From contig JAEZCJ010000047.1 of NCBI GenBank assembly GCA_023433615.1, positions 6,181 to 70,180 of the forward strand: a stretch of 64,000 bases of DNA, given 5' to 3'. Below are positions 1 to 7,914 of this stretch, piece after piece. Source of the DNA: Bacillota bacterium. GTDB lineage: Bacteria; Bacillota; Bacilli; Paenibacillales; Paenibacillaceae. Numbering within the stretch: the stretch's first letter is position 1; the number at the start of each line of letters is the position of its first letter. The notes beneath the pieces are model-generated. The model worked only from the letters and a program-made list of their open reading frames with translations. It ran no database searches and was not told the DNA's origin. Both the position numbers and the translations under genes were made by a program.

Positions 1-155
1 ACTTCTTGTGCCGTAAAAGCAATGAAACCTAGTGCCGGCGGGATATACAGAAGCATCGGATACTTAATGATCGATCCTCCGATTCCCACCATCCCGGAAA
101 TTAGTGACCCCGCGAAGCCGATTGCGAACAGCGTGATCATCCAACCAATGTCCAT
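1..155 (-). CDS. TauE/SafE family membrane exporter, N-terminal part
   Basis: Only the first 51 codons lie inside the window; the gene continues past its left edge. The peptide starts MDIGWMITLFAIGFAG and has the glycine-rich first membrane segment with SGMVGIGGSIIKYP typical of TauE/SafE (DUF81) sulfite/organosulfonate exporters. An AAGGAG ribosome binding site sits just before the ATG at 155. The gene is divergent from an ArsR regulator and a CoA-disulfide reductase-rhodanese, which points to export of sulfite or thiosulfate produced by persulfide metabolism. That role is inferred from context. Confidence 0.8.
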   Translation of the reverse strand, partial: MDIGWMITLFAIGFAGSLISGMVGIGGSIIKYPMLLYIPPALGFIAFTAQE

Positions 156-221
156 GGGTACTCCTTTCCGCGGAACTTCGTGAACCAACAGCTGTAGTAT
201 GCTTCGTTTACACCCACACTC

Positions 222-239
222 AATACCCCATGGGGTATT
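222..239. promoter_or_regulatory. Palindromic operator AATACCCC-AT-GGGGTATT (CsoR/CstR-like)
   Basis: A perfect 18-bp palindrome lies just upstream of the exporter gene. G/C-tract palindromes of the form ATACCC-N-GGGTAT are the known recognition sites of CsoR/CstR-family (copper or persulfide sensing) repressors. On the minus strand it abuts a possible promoter, with TTGAGT and CATACT about 16 bp apart, placed to control the exporter. The regulator gene itself is not visible here. Confidence 0.6.
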
Positions 240-289
240 ATTTCGGGTAAAAAAAAGAGCATCCCAGCAATGCGATGTCCGCTAATTCA

Positions 290-305
290 ATACCCCGTGG
301 GGTAT
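290..305. promoter_or_regulatory. Second ATACCCC-GT-GGGGTAT operator
   Basis: Both 7-bp arms match the palindrome at 222-239, and only the central two bases differ (GT instead of AT). It lies on the side of the divergent intergenic region facing the regulator/CoA-disulfide reductase operon. The pair suggests that both transcription directions answer to one CsoR/CstR-like repressor. Confidence 0.55.
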
Positions 306-359
306 GTGAATACTATAACCGTTATTTTCGTAACCGTCAACCCCCTGGATCGATTCGTC

Positions 360-402
360 TGTGACGATCATCACAGTAATTCGGCTGACAGAATCGTAAT
401 AT
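360..402 (+). promoter_or_regulatory. Fnr/Crp-type box with -10 element of the arsR-CoADR operon
   Basis: TGTGA-N6-TCACA (360-375) is a perfect match to the Crp/Fnr-family consensus. A TAATAT -10-like hexamer at 397-402 predicts a transcription start near 409. The box centre (367.5) would then lie about 41.5 bp upstream, the classical class II activator position. No good -35 hexamer is visible, as expected for an activator-dependent promoter. The start site is predicted, not measured. Confidence 0.5.
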
Positions 403-432
403 TGCGATATATCGATAAGGAGGATTCCTGCT

Positions 433-735
433 ATGGACAGCAACATTAGACAACTTGAGACGGCCGCTGAACTGCTGAAGGCACTCAGCCATCCCGTGCG
501 GTTATGCATCGTGAGAAGGCTGGCTGAACAAGGGGATTGCAACGTGACGTTCATCCAGGATTGCATGGGACTTCCGCAATCGACGGTCTCGACCCATCTG
601 CAGAAGCTGCGAGCCGCAGGAATTGTTAGCACATCTCGACAAGGACTTGAAGTCATCTATTCCCTGCATAACGAGCAGACGAGACGAGTCATTGATCTAT
701 TATTCCCGACATCGGAGGAGAACACCCATGCATAA
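433..735 (+). CDS. ArsR/SmtB-family transcriptional regulator
   Basis: This is a 100-residue winged-helix repressor of the ArsR family: LKALSHPVRLCIVRRL is the usual first helix pair, and the recognition helix region is GLPQSTVSTHLQKLRAAGIV. It has three cysteines (near residues 26, 36 and 44) that could sense metal or sulfur species; ArsR-type persulfide sensors of the BigR/SqrR group are known, but assignment to that group is inference. An AAGGAGG site precedes the ATG. The stop overlaps the start of the CoA-disulfide reductase by 8 bp, so the two genes are translationally coupled. Confidence 0.85.
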   Translation: MDSNIRQLETAAELLKALSHPVRLCIVRRLAEQGDCNVTFIQDCMGLPQSTVSTHLQKLRAAGIVSTSRQGLEVIYSLHNEQTRRVIDLLFPTSEENTHA

Positions 736-2392
736 GAAGGTATTGATCGTAGGCGGCGTTGCAGGCGGAGCATCGGCGGCTGCACGTCTGCGGAGATTGG
801 ACGAGAAGGCTGAGATCGTCATGTTCGAACGCAGCGAATACATCTCGTTCGCGAACTGCGGGCTTCCGTACTATATCGGAGGCGACATCAAGGAGCGTTC
901 CCGGCTGCTCGTCCAGACGCCGGAAGCGATGAAGAACCGATTCAACCTCGATGTCCGGGTACAGAGCGAAGTAACGTCAATTCATGCCGATAAACGTACG
1001 GTTACGGTGCGCCGCATGAACGGCGGCGAATACGAAGAATCTTATGACGCGCTCGTGCTCTCGCCCGGCGCCATGCCGATCAAACCGCTGATTCCCGGTA
1101 TCGACAGCGAACGCATCTTCACGCTCCGCAGCATTCCGGATACGGACCGCATTAAGGCATTTGTGGAAGAACGCGACATCAAGAAGGCGGCTGTAGTCGG
1201 CGGCGGCTTCATCGGCATCGAGATGGCCGAGAATCTCGTGCAGCGCGGCATCGAAGTGACGCTTATCGAAGCGGCCCCGCATATCTTGGCGCCGTTCGAT
1301 ACGGACATGGCCGTCCATGTGGAACGTGAATTATCGGACAACGGCGTACGGCTGGCGCTCGGTGACGGCGTCGAATCCTTCTCGGAGCATGCGAATGGGC
1401 TCGACGTGCGGTTGAAGAGCGGAACAAAGGTCGAGGCTGACCTGGTGATCCTCGCGATCGGCGTAACGCCGGATACCAGATTCCTGAAGGGTTCGGGCAT
1501 AGCCCTCGGGGCTCGCGGCCATATCTTAGTCAACGAACGGATGGAGACGAACGTTGCGGGGATTTACGCGGTCGGCGATGCGGTAGAAGTGAAGCATTGG
1601 GTGCTGGGCACGCAGACGGCCGTTCCGCTTGCAGGTCCCGCCAACAAGCAAGGACGCATAGCGGCCGATAATATTGCCGGCATTCCGAGCGAGTATCGAG
1701 GAACGCAAGGAACTTCCATCTTGAAGGTATTCGGCATGACCGCGGCTTCGACCGGCGTCAATGAGCGGACGCTGAAGCAGAACGGGCGACAGGTCAAGTC
1801 CGTTCATATCCACCCTGCTTCGCATGCGACGTATTATCCGGGGGCATCTTCCATCGCGCTCAAGCTCATCTTCGATGAAGAAGGACGCATTCTCGGTGCG
1901 CAAGCATTCGGCAAGGGCGGCGTCGACAAGCGGATTGACGTTATTGCGACGGCGATGCGTATGAACGGTACGATTCACGACCTGGCCGAACTGGAACTTT
2001 CCTACGCGCCGCCGTTCTCTTCGGCCAAAGACCCCGTAAACATGGCTGGCTACGTCGCGCAGAATGTTCTGCACGGGCACGCGGACGTTTGGACGCTTGA
2101 CGAATGGGCGAGCTTCGATTCCGGCAATGTCCAGCTCGTGGACGTCCGTACGGAAGACGAGTATCTGATCGGCGCCATCCCTGGCGCGGTTAACATACCG
2201 GTCGACGAATTGCGGAACCGATTGGACGAGCTCGACCCGACAAGACCGGTGTGGATATACTGCCAAGTCGGTTTGCGCGGCTATACGGCTTCGCGAATCT
2301 TGACGCAGGAAGAATTCAAGGTCCGGAACTTGACTGGCGGGTATAAGAGCTATTCTGCTTCGCAATTCACACCGAACTCGAATGAAATCTAA
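728..2392 (+). CDS. CoA-disulfide reductase with C-terminal rhodanese domain
   Basis: A 554-residue fusion. The N-terminal pyridine-nucleotide-disulfide oxidoreductase begins VLIVGGVAGGASAAAR (FAD-binding) and has the single active-site cysteine C44 in SFANCGLPYY, typical of CoADR/Npx enzymes. A second nucleotide-binding motif, VVGGGFIGIEMAE, binds NAD(P)H. The last ~90 residues are a rhodanese with the active-site loop CQVGLRG. Such CoADR-RHD fusions reduce CoA disulfide and CoA or polysulfide persulfides. I start at ATG 728 because it overlaps the regulator stop and yields the standard N-terminus; a longer in-frame extension back to 623 lies inside the regulator gene. It is probably co-regulated with the divergent sulfite exporter. 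Confidence 0.9.
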   Translation: MHKKVLIVGGVAGGASAAARLRRLDEKAEIVMFERSEYISFANCGLPYYIGGDIKERSRLLVQTPEAMKNRFNLDVRVQSEVTSIHADKRTVTVRRMNGGEYEESYDALVLSPGAMPIKPLIPGIDSERIFTLRSIPDTDRIKAFVEERDIKKAAVVGGGFIGIEMAENLVQRGIEVTLIEAAPHILAPFDTDMAVHVERELSDNGVRLALGDGVESFSEHANGLDVRLKSGTKVEADLVILAIGVTPDTRFLKGSGIALGARGHILVNERMETNVAGIYAVGDAVEVKHWVLGTQTAVPLAGPANKQGRIAADNIAGIPSEYRGTQGTSILKVFGMTAASTGVNERTLKQNGRQVKSVHIHPASHATYYPGASSIALKLIFDEEGRILGAQAFGKGGVDKRIDVIATAMRMNGTIHDLAELELSYAPPFSSAKDPVNMAGYVAQNVLHGHADVWTLDEWASFDSGNVQLVDVRTEDEYLIGAIPGAVNIPVDELRNRLDELDPTRPVWIYCQVGLRGYTASRILTQEEFKVRNLTGGYKSYSASQFTPNSNEI

Positions 2393-2428
2393 GCGAAGAA
2401 TATAGGGTTATCGTATTGGAATCAAGCA

Positions 2429-2471
2429 AATAACAAACGGAGAACTGCATGCGCAGTATTCGTTTGTTATT
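2429..2471. terminator. Bidirectional terminator
   Basis: A long stem pairs AATAACAAACG with CGTTTGTTATT around an inner ACTGC/GCAGT helix. It lies between the converging CoADR gene and the lipoprotein gene. Confidence 0.75.
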
Positions 2472-2504
2472 TTGTTAGGGCCGTGTTGTCCTTATCCTGA
2501 AGGA

Positions 2505-3308
2505 TCACATACGTGGCATTCGCCCCACCACTTTCTTGGACATAGGATCCATATACAGCTTAATGGGTCCTAATAGCCCGTCCAACTCGGTATGGAACGT
2601 TACGGCTGCGACAATATCGAGCTTGTCGTCTTCGCTCAACCTGCCGACGTTTGCTCCGTCTTCCAAGGTCACGACCGCTTGTTCGACCGGAATCGTCACC
2701 GTACTTCGTTCCTCTTCAGATAATGCACGCCATGCCAGTTCCCTGAATCGCTCTTCCCCAAGGAGCCTGTCGTAGTAATAGACATAATAATACCAGCCGC
2801 CGCCAAGATCCTTATAATTTTCAACGTAGTTGAGTATCGAAGGTTCACCTTGGTTCATCTCAGCCAGGCTGACGTAGGTTATCCCCTGCCGGAACAACCC
2901 ATGCTCGCTGTCAATCCATATATCGACACGCTTGCTAGGATCATCATTCAAAGAAGAGATCCTCATCGCTACCCCATCATGGAACACCTGTCGAGCGAAT
3001 TCCGCTATCGCGTGATCCTCGATGACGGCAAAGTCAAATGCTTGATGAAGGATCACCGGCCGGGCTTGGAATAGTCTTTCGTTCGCTAACATGTAATTGC
3101 CCAAACTTACAAAGTTATCGCGCCTATCTTGAAAATACTCAAGTACCTCAGACTCCGGGCGCTTCAGCACTTCGCTCACGTTTAAGGGGATGATCAAATC
3201 GTTCACATTCACCTGCTTATTGCCATTGCTAAGTGAACCTGCACATCCGCCTGTCATCAGTGCCGTACAGACCAGGAACAGCATGAATCTTATAGGCCGC
3301 CTCTGCAT
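2505..3308 (-). CDS. Putative lipoprotein of unknown function
   Basis: A 267-residue protein with a basic start, a hydrophobic segment and a weak lipobox-like TGGC (Cys22), so it is probably exported and lipid-anchored. The mature part is acidic and mixed alpha/beta, with an aromatic stretch GGGWYYYVYYYDR near residue 180 and no domain I recognise. GGAGGAGG precedes the ATG. It converges on the CoADR gene and shares its terminator. The DUF1232 gene upstream is on the same strand, but nothing shows a functional link. Confidence 0.6.
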   Translation of the reverse strand: MQRRPIRFMLFLVCTALMTGGCAGSLSNGNKQVNVNDLIIPLNVSEVLKRPESEVLEYFQDRRDNFVSLGNYMLANERLFQARPVILHQAFDFAVIEDHAIAEFARQVFHDGVAMRISSLNDDPSKRVDIWIDSEHGLFRQGITYVSLAEMNQGEPSILNYVENYKDLGGGWYYYVYYYDRLLGEERFRELAWRALSEEERSTVTIPVEQAVVTLEDGANVGRLSEDDKLDIVAAVTFHTELDGLLGPIKLYMDPMSKKVVGRMPRM

Positions 3309-3363
3309 AATGCCTCCTCCAATTGACCGCTCTCTGCTCTACTGTAGCGGAAGCCGACAGCAG

Positions 3364-3804
3364 TCACCGTAGAATTCCATAGAAATGCCAAGTACTCCAT
3401 ACCGCTACCGCGACCCAGACCGCAATAATCAGCATGCCTGCAATCCAATTCTTGGGTTTGCCTGCTTTCCCTTGGGCTTCTGCCTTCGCGCGGTATTCCT
3501 CAAGCACTTCCCTGGGAAACATGCGTAAGGCAATGTACACACCTAGCGGTACGAGAATGAGATCATCGAGGTAACCGAGAATCGGTATGAAATCCGGTAT
3601 CAAGTCGACGGGGCTAAAAGCATACGCGACAACGCATATAGCAAATATTTTGGTATACAGCGGCACTCGCGGGTCACGATATGCGGCATACATCACCATC
3701 AAGTTTGCTTTCAGCTTTTTTGCCATTGCACGTAACCGATTGATTAGATTTCGCTTTGTTACATTCGCATTCGTATCCATAAGGAAAGGTTTCGCTATCA
3801 TCAT
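3364..3804 (-). CDS. DUF1232 (YkvA-type) membrane protein
   Basis: A 146-residue protein whose centre carries the YkvA/DUF1232 signature: DPRVPLYTKIFAICVVAY followed by FSPVDLIPDFIPILGYLDD. The C-terminus adds one clear transmembrane helix (GMLIIAVWVAVAVWSTWHF). The molecular function of DUF1232 proteins is not established. No strong ribosome binding site distinguishes the first ATG from the MDTNAN start eight codons later, so the N-terminus is uncertain. It is divergent from the next operon. Confidence 0.75.
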   Translation of the reverse strand: MMIAKPFLMDTNANVTKRNLINRLRAMAKKLKANLMVMYAAYRDPRVPLYTKIFAICVVAYAFSPVDLIPDFIPILGYLDDLILVPLGVYIALRMFPREVLEEYRAKAEAQGKAGKPKNWIAGMLIIAVWVAVAVWSTWHFYGILR

Positions 3805-3908
3805 CTAAGATCCCTGCCCGAAAATTTGAAAATACTGGCCATTGCTTGCATATGGAATGTGCTGCCAGGGAATAAGTAAGATGCGGGACACATAACAGGT
3901 ATGCGAAG

Positions 3909-4310
3909 GTGATGGATTTGAGTTGGAACGGATGGTCGCTCGACCGCGTGATGATCATGGCATTTGGGCTGCTGTTTCTGGTTATTTTCGTTCAAGTCAC
4001 TTTGTTTCATTATCGTCAGAACTTCCGTCATTGGTCGATGTGGATCCCGGTGCTCGCCACGCCTTTGTTCGGCCTATGCATGATACTCTTTGCCTTTTAC
4101 CGTCCCGGATGGCTGCTCAGCGTGTTGACCGTATTGCTCTCGGTCGGCATTGCGGCGGGTATATATGGGACCTATCAGCATATTAAAGGTGTCGGTGAGC
4201 GTGTAGGCGGATACGAGCTGCGCAACTTCATGGTCGGTCCTCCCCTTGCCTTGCCTGCACTTATCTCGGCTCTCAGCGTACTTGGGCTGATCGCTTTGTA
4301 CTGGGGGTGA
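3909..4310 (+). CDS. Four-helix membrane protein, first gene of the GMC oxidoreductase unit
   Basis: A protein of about 130 residues that is almost entirely hydrophobic, with four predicted transmembrane segments; no cofactor motif or known family is evident. The start is ambiguous: GTG at 3909, ATG at 3912, or ATG at 3951. Its stop overlaps the GTG of the downstream gluconate-dehydrogenase-subunit-3-like gene by 4 bp, so the two are translationally coupled. It may therefore be a membrane partner of the flavin dehydrogenase; this is inference from gene order only. Confidence 0.6.
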   Translation: MMDLSWNGWSLDRVMIMAFGLLFLVIFVQVTLFHYRQNFRHWSMWIPVLATPLFGLCMILFAFYRPGWLLSVLTVLLSVGIAAGIYGTYQHIKGVGERVGGYELRNFMVGPPLALPALISALSVLGLIALYWG

Positions 4311-4924
4311 TCCGATTGCCTGGCGTAAATGAATCTCATTATCCGAATTTTAACGTGATGCGCGAGGCGGAACACTGGGATCCGCATACGCGAGAGATCG
4401 TTACGGACCGACTGGCACCGGAAAATTTCTTGCCTCATCGGTTTCTGACTGAGCACGAGGGCGACACGCTGTTGTGCCTCTGCGCGATTATGCTGGACGA
4501 CGAACGCTCTCCCATCCTTACGTATGTTGTCTATCATTTCGACGCCGTCTTGCGCACGGACATTGGACAATCGCAACGAAAGCTAGGTGTCCCCAAGCGG
4601 TCGGTGGTCGTCCGAGACGGCTTGGCATGGTTGGATGCCTATTGTTCCGATCGGTTCGGCGGACCGTTCGCCGCTCTGACGCAAGACGTCCAGCAAGAGG
4701 CTGCTCGACAGCTGACGGAAGACGGCGTCGACGTATCGATCGGAGATGCCACAATGCCCTCCGGCGAATGGATAGCAGACATGTTGACAGAGGCTGTTGC
4801 GGCCTACTACGCTCATCCGTCGATATGGTCGGAAATCGGATATGCCGGTCCAGCCTATCCGAGGGGCTATGTTCGTTCGGAACTCGGGTTAACCGACCCA
4901 TGGGAGGCTAGGCGAGATGGTTAA
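4307..4924 (+). CDS. Gluconate 2-dehydrogenase subunit 3 family protein
   Basis: A 205-residue protein resembling the small subunit that partners membrane-associated GMC/gluconate 2-dehydrogenase flavoproteins (PF13618 type): an N-terminal helix bundle with FLTEHEGDTLLCLCAIMLDDE and a C-terminal YYAHPSIWSEIGYAGPAYPRGY segment containing the conserved W-x-E-I-G-Y-x-G-P motif. It starts with GTG overlapping the preceding stop and overlaps the following GMC gene by 8 bp, which supports one complex. There is no obvious Tat signal, unlike several characterised homologs, so the complex may be cytoplasmic-facing. Confidence 0.75.
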   Translation: MIRLPGVNESHYPNFNVMREAEHWDPHTREIVTDRLAPENFLPHRFLTEHEGDTLLCLCAIMLDDERSPILTYVVYHFDAVLRTDIGQSQRKLGVPKRSVVVRDGLAWLDAYCSDRFGGPFAALTQDVQQEAARQLTEDGVDVSIGDATMPSGEWIADMLTEAVAAYYAHPSIWSEIGYAGPAYPRGYVRSELGLTDPWEARRDG

Positions 4925-6548
4925 TCATAAGGATACGGTCACCCATCACGTCGATCATTATGAGGGACGCCGCACAGAAGCTCTGACCCGCCGGAAGTAC
5001 GAGACGGATGCAGACGTCTGCATCGTCGGTGCAGGCGCCGCTGGGGGCGTAATGGCGTATGAGCTCGCCAAGGCAGGATTAAAAGTTGTGGTCATCGAAG
5101 CCGGACCGTTCTGGAACCCGCAAACGGACTTTGCCAGCGATGAGCTGTCCATGCAGCAACTTGGCTGGCAGGATACGCGAATGGTGAGCGGCAAAGAGCC
5201 GCTTCAACTCGGCCACAACAATTCCGGCCGGGGCGTCGGCGGCGGGACGACGCATTTCACCGGCGTATTTCTGCGTTTTCACGAGAGCGATTTTCGGACA
5301 AGAACGGTAGACGGCGTCGGAGAGGACTGGCCCCTCTCTTACGCCGACCTAGCTCCCTATTACGACAAGATTGAAACAGAAATCGCCGTCTCCGGTCCCA
5401 AACACTTCCCGTGGGGCGCTTATCATGGACCCTATCCTTACCCGGAACGCGAGCCGATTAGCGCGAATGCCGAGCTGTTCCGAATCGGCTGCGAGAAATT
5501 AAGTATCCGAAGCGTCGTTACGCCGCTGGCCATTAACGCTGCTCCATTCGACGGCCGCCCCCCTTGCATTAATCGGGGGTTCTGTAATCAAGGCTGCATG
5601 CCCAACGCTAAATTCAGTACGTTAGTCCATCATATCCCGAAAGCGATTCAGTTAGGCGCGGAAATCATTACGGATAGCATGGTGACGCAAATCCGTACGG
5701 ATAAGAATGGGAAAGTCACCGGCGTCACGTTCTTCCATGGGAAGAGCGAATACGAGCAGAAGGCTCGCGTCGTCATTCTGGCCAGCTTCGTCGTGGAAAC
5801 GCCGCGACTGCTGCTTCACTCTGCCAATGCCCTCTTCCCCGACGGACTCGCCAATTCGAGCGGCTGGGTAGGCAAAGCCATCATGCCGCATAGCAGCAAC
5901 GACGTGTACGGCAAGTTTCCGGAAGAAGTCAGGCTGTATAAAGGCACGCCGGTACTGGCTACCACGCAGGATTTCTACGAGACGGATCCGAGTCGCGGAT
6001 TTGCGCGCGGCTATACGCTGCATGCTCACGGATCGCGTCCTGTCGAGATGGCCAAAGGCATCTCCAAGCATGCGAAGCTTTGGGGCCCGGCTTTGCGTGA
6101 AGCGATGCTGGACTATAATTTCTATGGAAGAATCACCCTCGTCGGCGAAGTGCTTCCGCATGCGGATAACAGCGTCTCGCTTGCCGATGAGAAGGACGAA
6201 TACAGCATGCCGCTTGCGCACGTATCGTTCTCGTACGGCCATAATGACAAGCAATTAATCGATCATGCCGTCGGCCGGATGAAGGACATTATCCGGGCTG
6301 CAGGCGGCACGCCGGCATTCGTAACGGACGACACGGCTCATTTGATGGGCGGCTGCAGGATGGGAGCCGATCCGACGCAATCCGTGACGAACAGCTACGG
6401 ACAATCCCATGATATTCCGAACCTTTATATTGCCGGCGCCAGTCTCTTCGTCACTTCCGGCGGCGGCAATCCGACGGATACGGTAATGGCGCTCGCGGCT
6501 CGTTCCGCGGATTATATCGTCGAACGATTCCGGAGTCATGACCTATAA
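4917..6548 (+). CDS. GMC-family FAD-dependent oxidoreductase
   Basis: A 543-residue flavoenzyme. DVCIVGAGAAGGVMAYELA near residue 34 is the Rossmann FAD-binding motif, GRGVGGGTTHFTG the second flavin contact, and the C-terminus carries HLMGGCRMG and GGGNPTDTVMALAARSADYI, as in gluconate/sorbitol-type GMC dehydrogenases. It probably oxidises a sugar, sugar acid or polyol and passes electrons to the membrane through its neighbours. The actual substrate cannot be read from the sequence. It is the last gene of a three-gene overlapping operon and is followed by a terminator. Confidence 0.85.
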   Translation: MVNHKDTVTHHVDHYEGRRTEALTRRKYETDADVCIVGAGAAGGVMAYELAKAGLKVVVIEAGPFWNPQTDFASDELSMQQLGWQDTRMVSGKEPLQLGHNNSGRGVGGGTTHFTGVFLRFHESDFRTRTVDGVGEDWPLSYADLAPYYDKIETEIAVSGPKHFPWGAYHGPYPYPEREPISANAELFRIGCEKLSIRSVVTPLAINAAPFDGRPPCINRGFCNQGCMPNAKFSTLVHHIPKAIQLGAEIITDSMVTQIRTDKNGKVTGVTFFHGKSEYEQKARVVILASFVVETPRLLLHSANALFPDGLANSSGWVGKAIMPHSSNDVYGKFPEEVRLYKGTPVLATTQDFYETDPSRGFARGYTLHAHGSRPVEMAKGISKHAKLWGPALREAMLDYNFYGRITLVGEVLPHADNSVSLADEKDEYSMPLAHVSFSYGHNDKQLIDHAVGRMKDIIRAAGGTPAFVTDDTAHLMGGCRMGADPTQSVTNSYGQSHDIPNLYIAGASLFVTSGGGNPTDTVMALAARSADYIVERFRSHDL

Positions 6549-6564
6549 GACGCCTTCCAATAGA

Positions 6565-6596
6565 AAGCCTGCAATCCCATCCGGGACTGCAGGCTT
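6565..6596. terminator. Terminator between converging GMC and hydroxylase operons
   Basis: AAGCCTGCA pairs with TGCAGGCTT around an inner TCCC/GGGA helix. It lies 16 bp past the GMC stop and 9 bp from the stop of the converging iron-sulfur subunit gene. Confidence 0.75.
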
Positions 6597-6604
6597 CTAA
6601 GTGT

Positions 6605-7075
6605 TCAACCGCTTTCCTTCAGGAGGCTTGTGACCGCCTCGCGAATCTCCGCGTATCCTGTGCATCTGCAGATATTGGATTGCAGCCAATCCGTTACGAG
6701 TTCAGGTGAAGCATTGGGATGGATTTGCGATAAAGCATGAATATTCATAATGAACCCCGGGGTACAGTATCCGCATTGAAAAGCGAAGCACTCGACAAAC
6801 TTTGTCTGGATCGGCGTGTCCTTCAAGCCCTCGATCGTTAAGACCTTCCTACCGTTCGCTTCCACAGCCAGCATCAGACATGCTTTCATGGGCAAGCCGT
6901 CCACGTTAACCGTACACGTGCCGCAATCCCCGTTGCGGCAACCCGGCTTGGACCCGGTAAGTCCAAACGAGTCTCGCAGTACGTCTAACAGAAGGTCTGC
7001 CGGCCGGACTACGGCGTTCTTATATTCGTCATTAATGTCCAGTGTCAACTGGATCTTATGATCGTTCATTTCCAT
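6605..7075 (-). CDS. Molybdenum hydroxylase 2Fe-2S subunit
   Basis: A 156-residue iron-sulfur subunit of the xanthine dehydrogenase/CO dehydrogenase family. The N-terminal plant-ferredoxin cluster ligands are in GCRNGDCGTCTVNVDG plus the later KAC; the second 2Fe-2S domain has CGYCTPGF and CRCTGY. It carries electrons from the molybdenum centre to the FAD subunit. GGAGG lies 8 bp before the ATG at 7075; a GTG three bases earlier overlaps the FAD-subunit stop. It is the last gene of the hydroxylase operon. Confidence 0.92.
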   Translation of the reverse strand: MEMNDHKIQLTLDINDEYKNAVVRPADLLLDVLRDSFGLTGSKPGCRNGDCGTCTVNVDGLPMKACLMLAVEANGRKVLTIEGLKDTPIQTKFVECFAFQCGYCTPGFIMNIHALSQIHPNASPELVTDWLQSNICRCTGYAEIREAVTSLLKESG

Positions 7076-7914
7076 CACATCTGTCCTCCACCCAACTCCG
7101 TAACCATATCCGTGAGCGTGTTCTTCAAGACAAGCAGTCGATATTCCGCCGATCCTCTGATATCGGATAGGACCGGTGCCGGCAAGTTATCGAGAGCGAT
7201 TCCGACTCGGTCCCCGATCGGCATATCGCGTCTATTCAGAATATCCTCGATGATTGAGGATCGGAACGGAAAAGCGGTCACGCCGCTGAAGGCCACCCGT
7301 ATGCCCGAAGCCGTACGAAGAGCGGCCACCGTGACCAATGGATAATCGATGGATGACACCTTTCGCCTCTTCACCGTTATGTACGGCATGCGCGCATACG
7401 CTGAATCCATGATTGCCTGCACCAACAGCTCCCCTTGTCCCAGCCTCATCGTGCGGTTAAACCGTTCAACGATCGGTTCAATCTTTATTCCGTCTGTGCC
7501 TGCAATCAATACCTTACTCTCGACAAGAAGAAGCGGAAGCACCGCTTCCTTATAGATGAATCGTCCGCATACGTTACCGCCGATCGTTATTTTATTCCTG
7601 GACGTACGGTCGGCAATGCCTGCTCCGGTCTCGCCTAGCAGAGGAAATACGCGTGAATCGTATAGCTCGGACAGCGTAACTGCCGAACCGACGATCATCT
7701 TTTCCCCATCCACGGCAACCGTGCGGCATTCCGGTATCCGCTTCAGATCGATGACAGCCTTCGTCAAGACCAGATTGATTCTGCCCAAAGTGATGAGTTC
7801 CGTGCCGCCTGCGTGGTACAACGGGCTCTTATTCTGTCCCTCCAGCTGCCAATAAAGCTCGACTGCTTCCGCTATGGAAGCCGGTTGATAGTATTCGAAG
7901 TTATAGGGAATCAT
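7075..7914 (-). CDS. Molybdenum hydroxylase FAD-binding subunit
   Basis: A 279-residue FAD subunit (CoxM/XdhB type). The conserved YHAGGTELI near residue 35 and TIGGNVCGR near residue 110 correspond to the two FAD pyrophosphate loops (AGGT and TIGGN) of this family. The C-terminal domain matches the CO-dehydrogenase flavoprotein C-terminal fold. It overlaps the end of the molybdopterin subunit by 14 bp, so the three subunits are translationally coupled. Confidence 0.9.
   Translation of the reverse strand: MIPYNFEYYQPASIAEAVELYWQLEGQNKSPLYHAGGTELITLGRINLVLTKAVIDLKRIPECRTVAVDGEKMIVGSAVTLSELYDSRVFPLLGETGAGIADRTSRNKITIGGNVCGRFIYKEAVLPLLLVESKVLIAGTDGIKIEPIVERFNRTMRLGQGELLVQAIMDSAYARMPYITVKRRKVSSIDYPLVTVAALRTASGIRVAFSGVTAFPFRSSIIEDILNRRDMPIGDRVGIALDNLPAPVLSDIRGSAEYRLLVLKNTLTDMVTELGGGQM

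Noticed and set aside
1526..2365. 279-codon open frame antisense to the CoA-disulfide reductase gene
   Set aside because: Lies wholly inside a well-supported gene; composition (Arg/Val-rich) is that of a shadow frame in GC-rich DNA.
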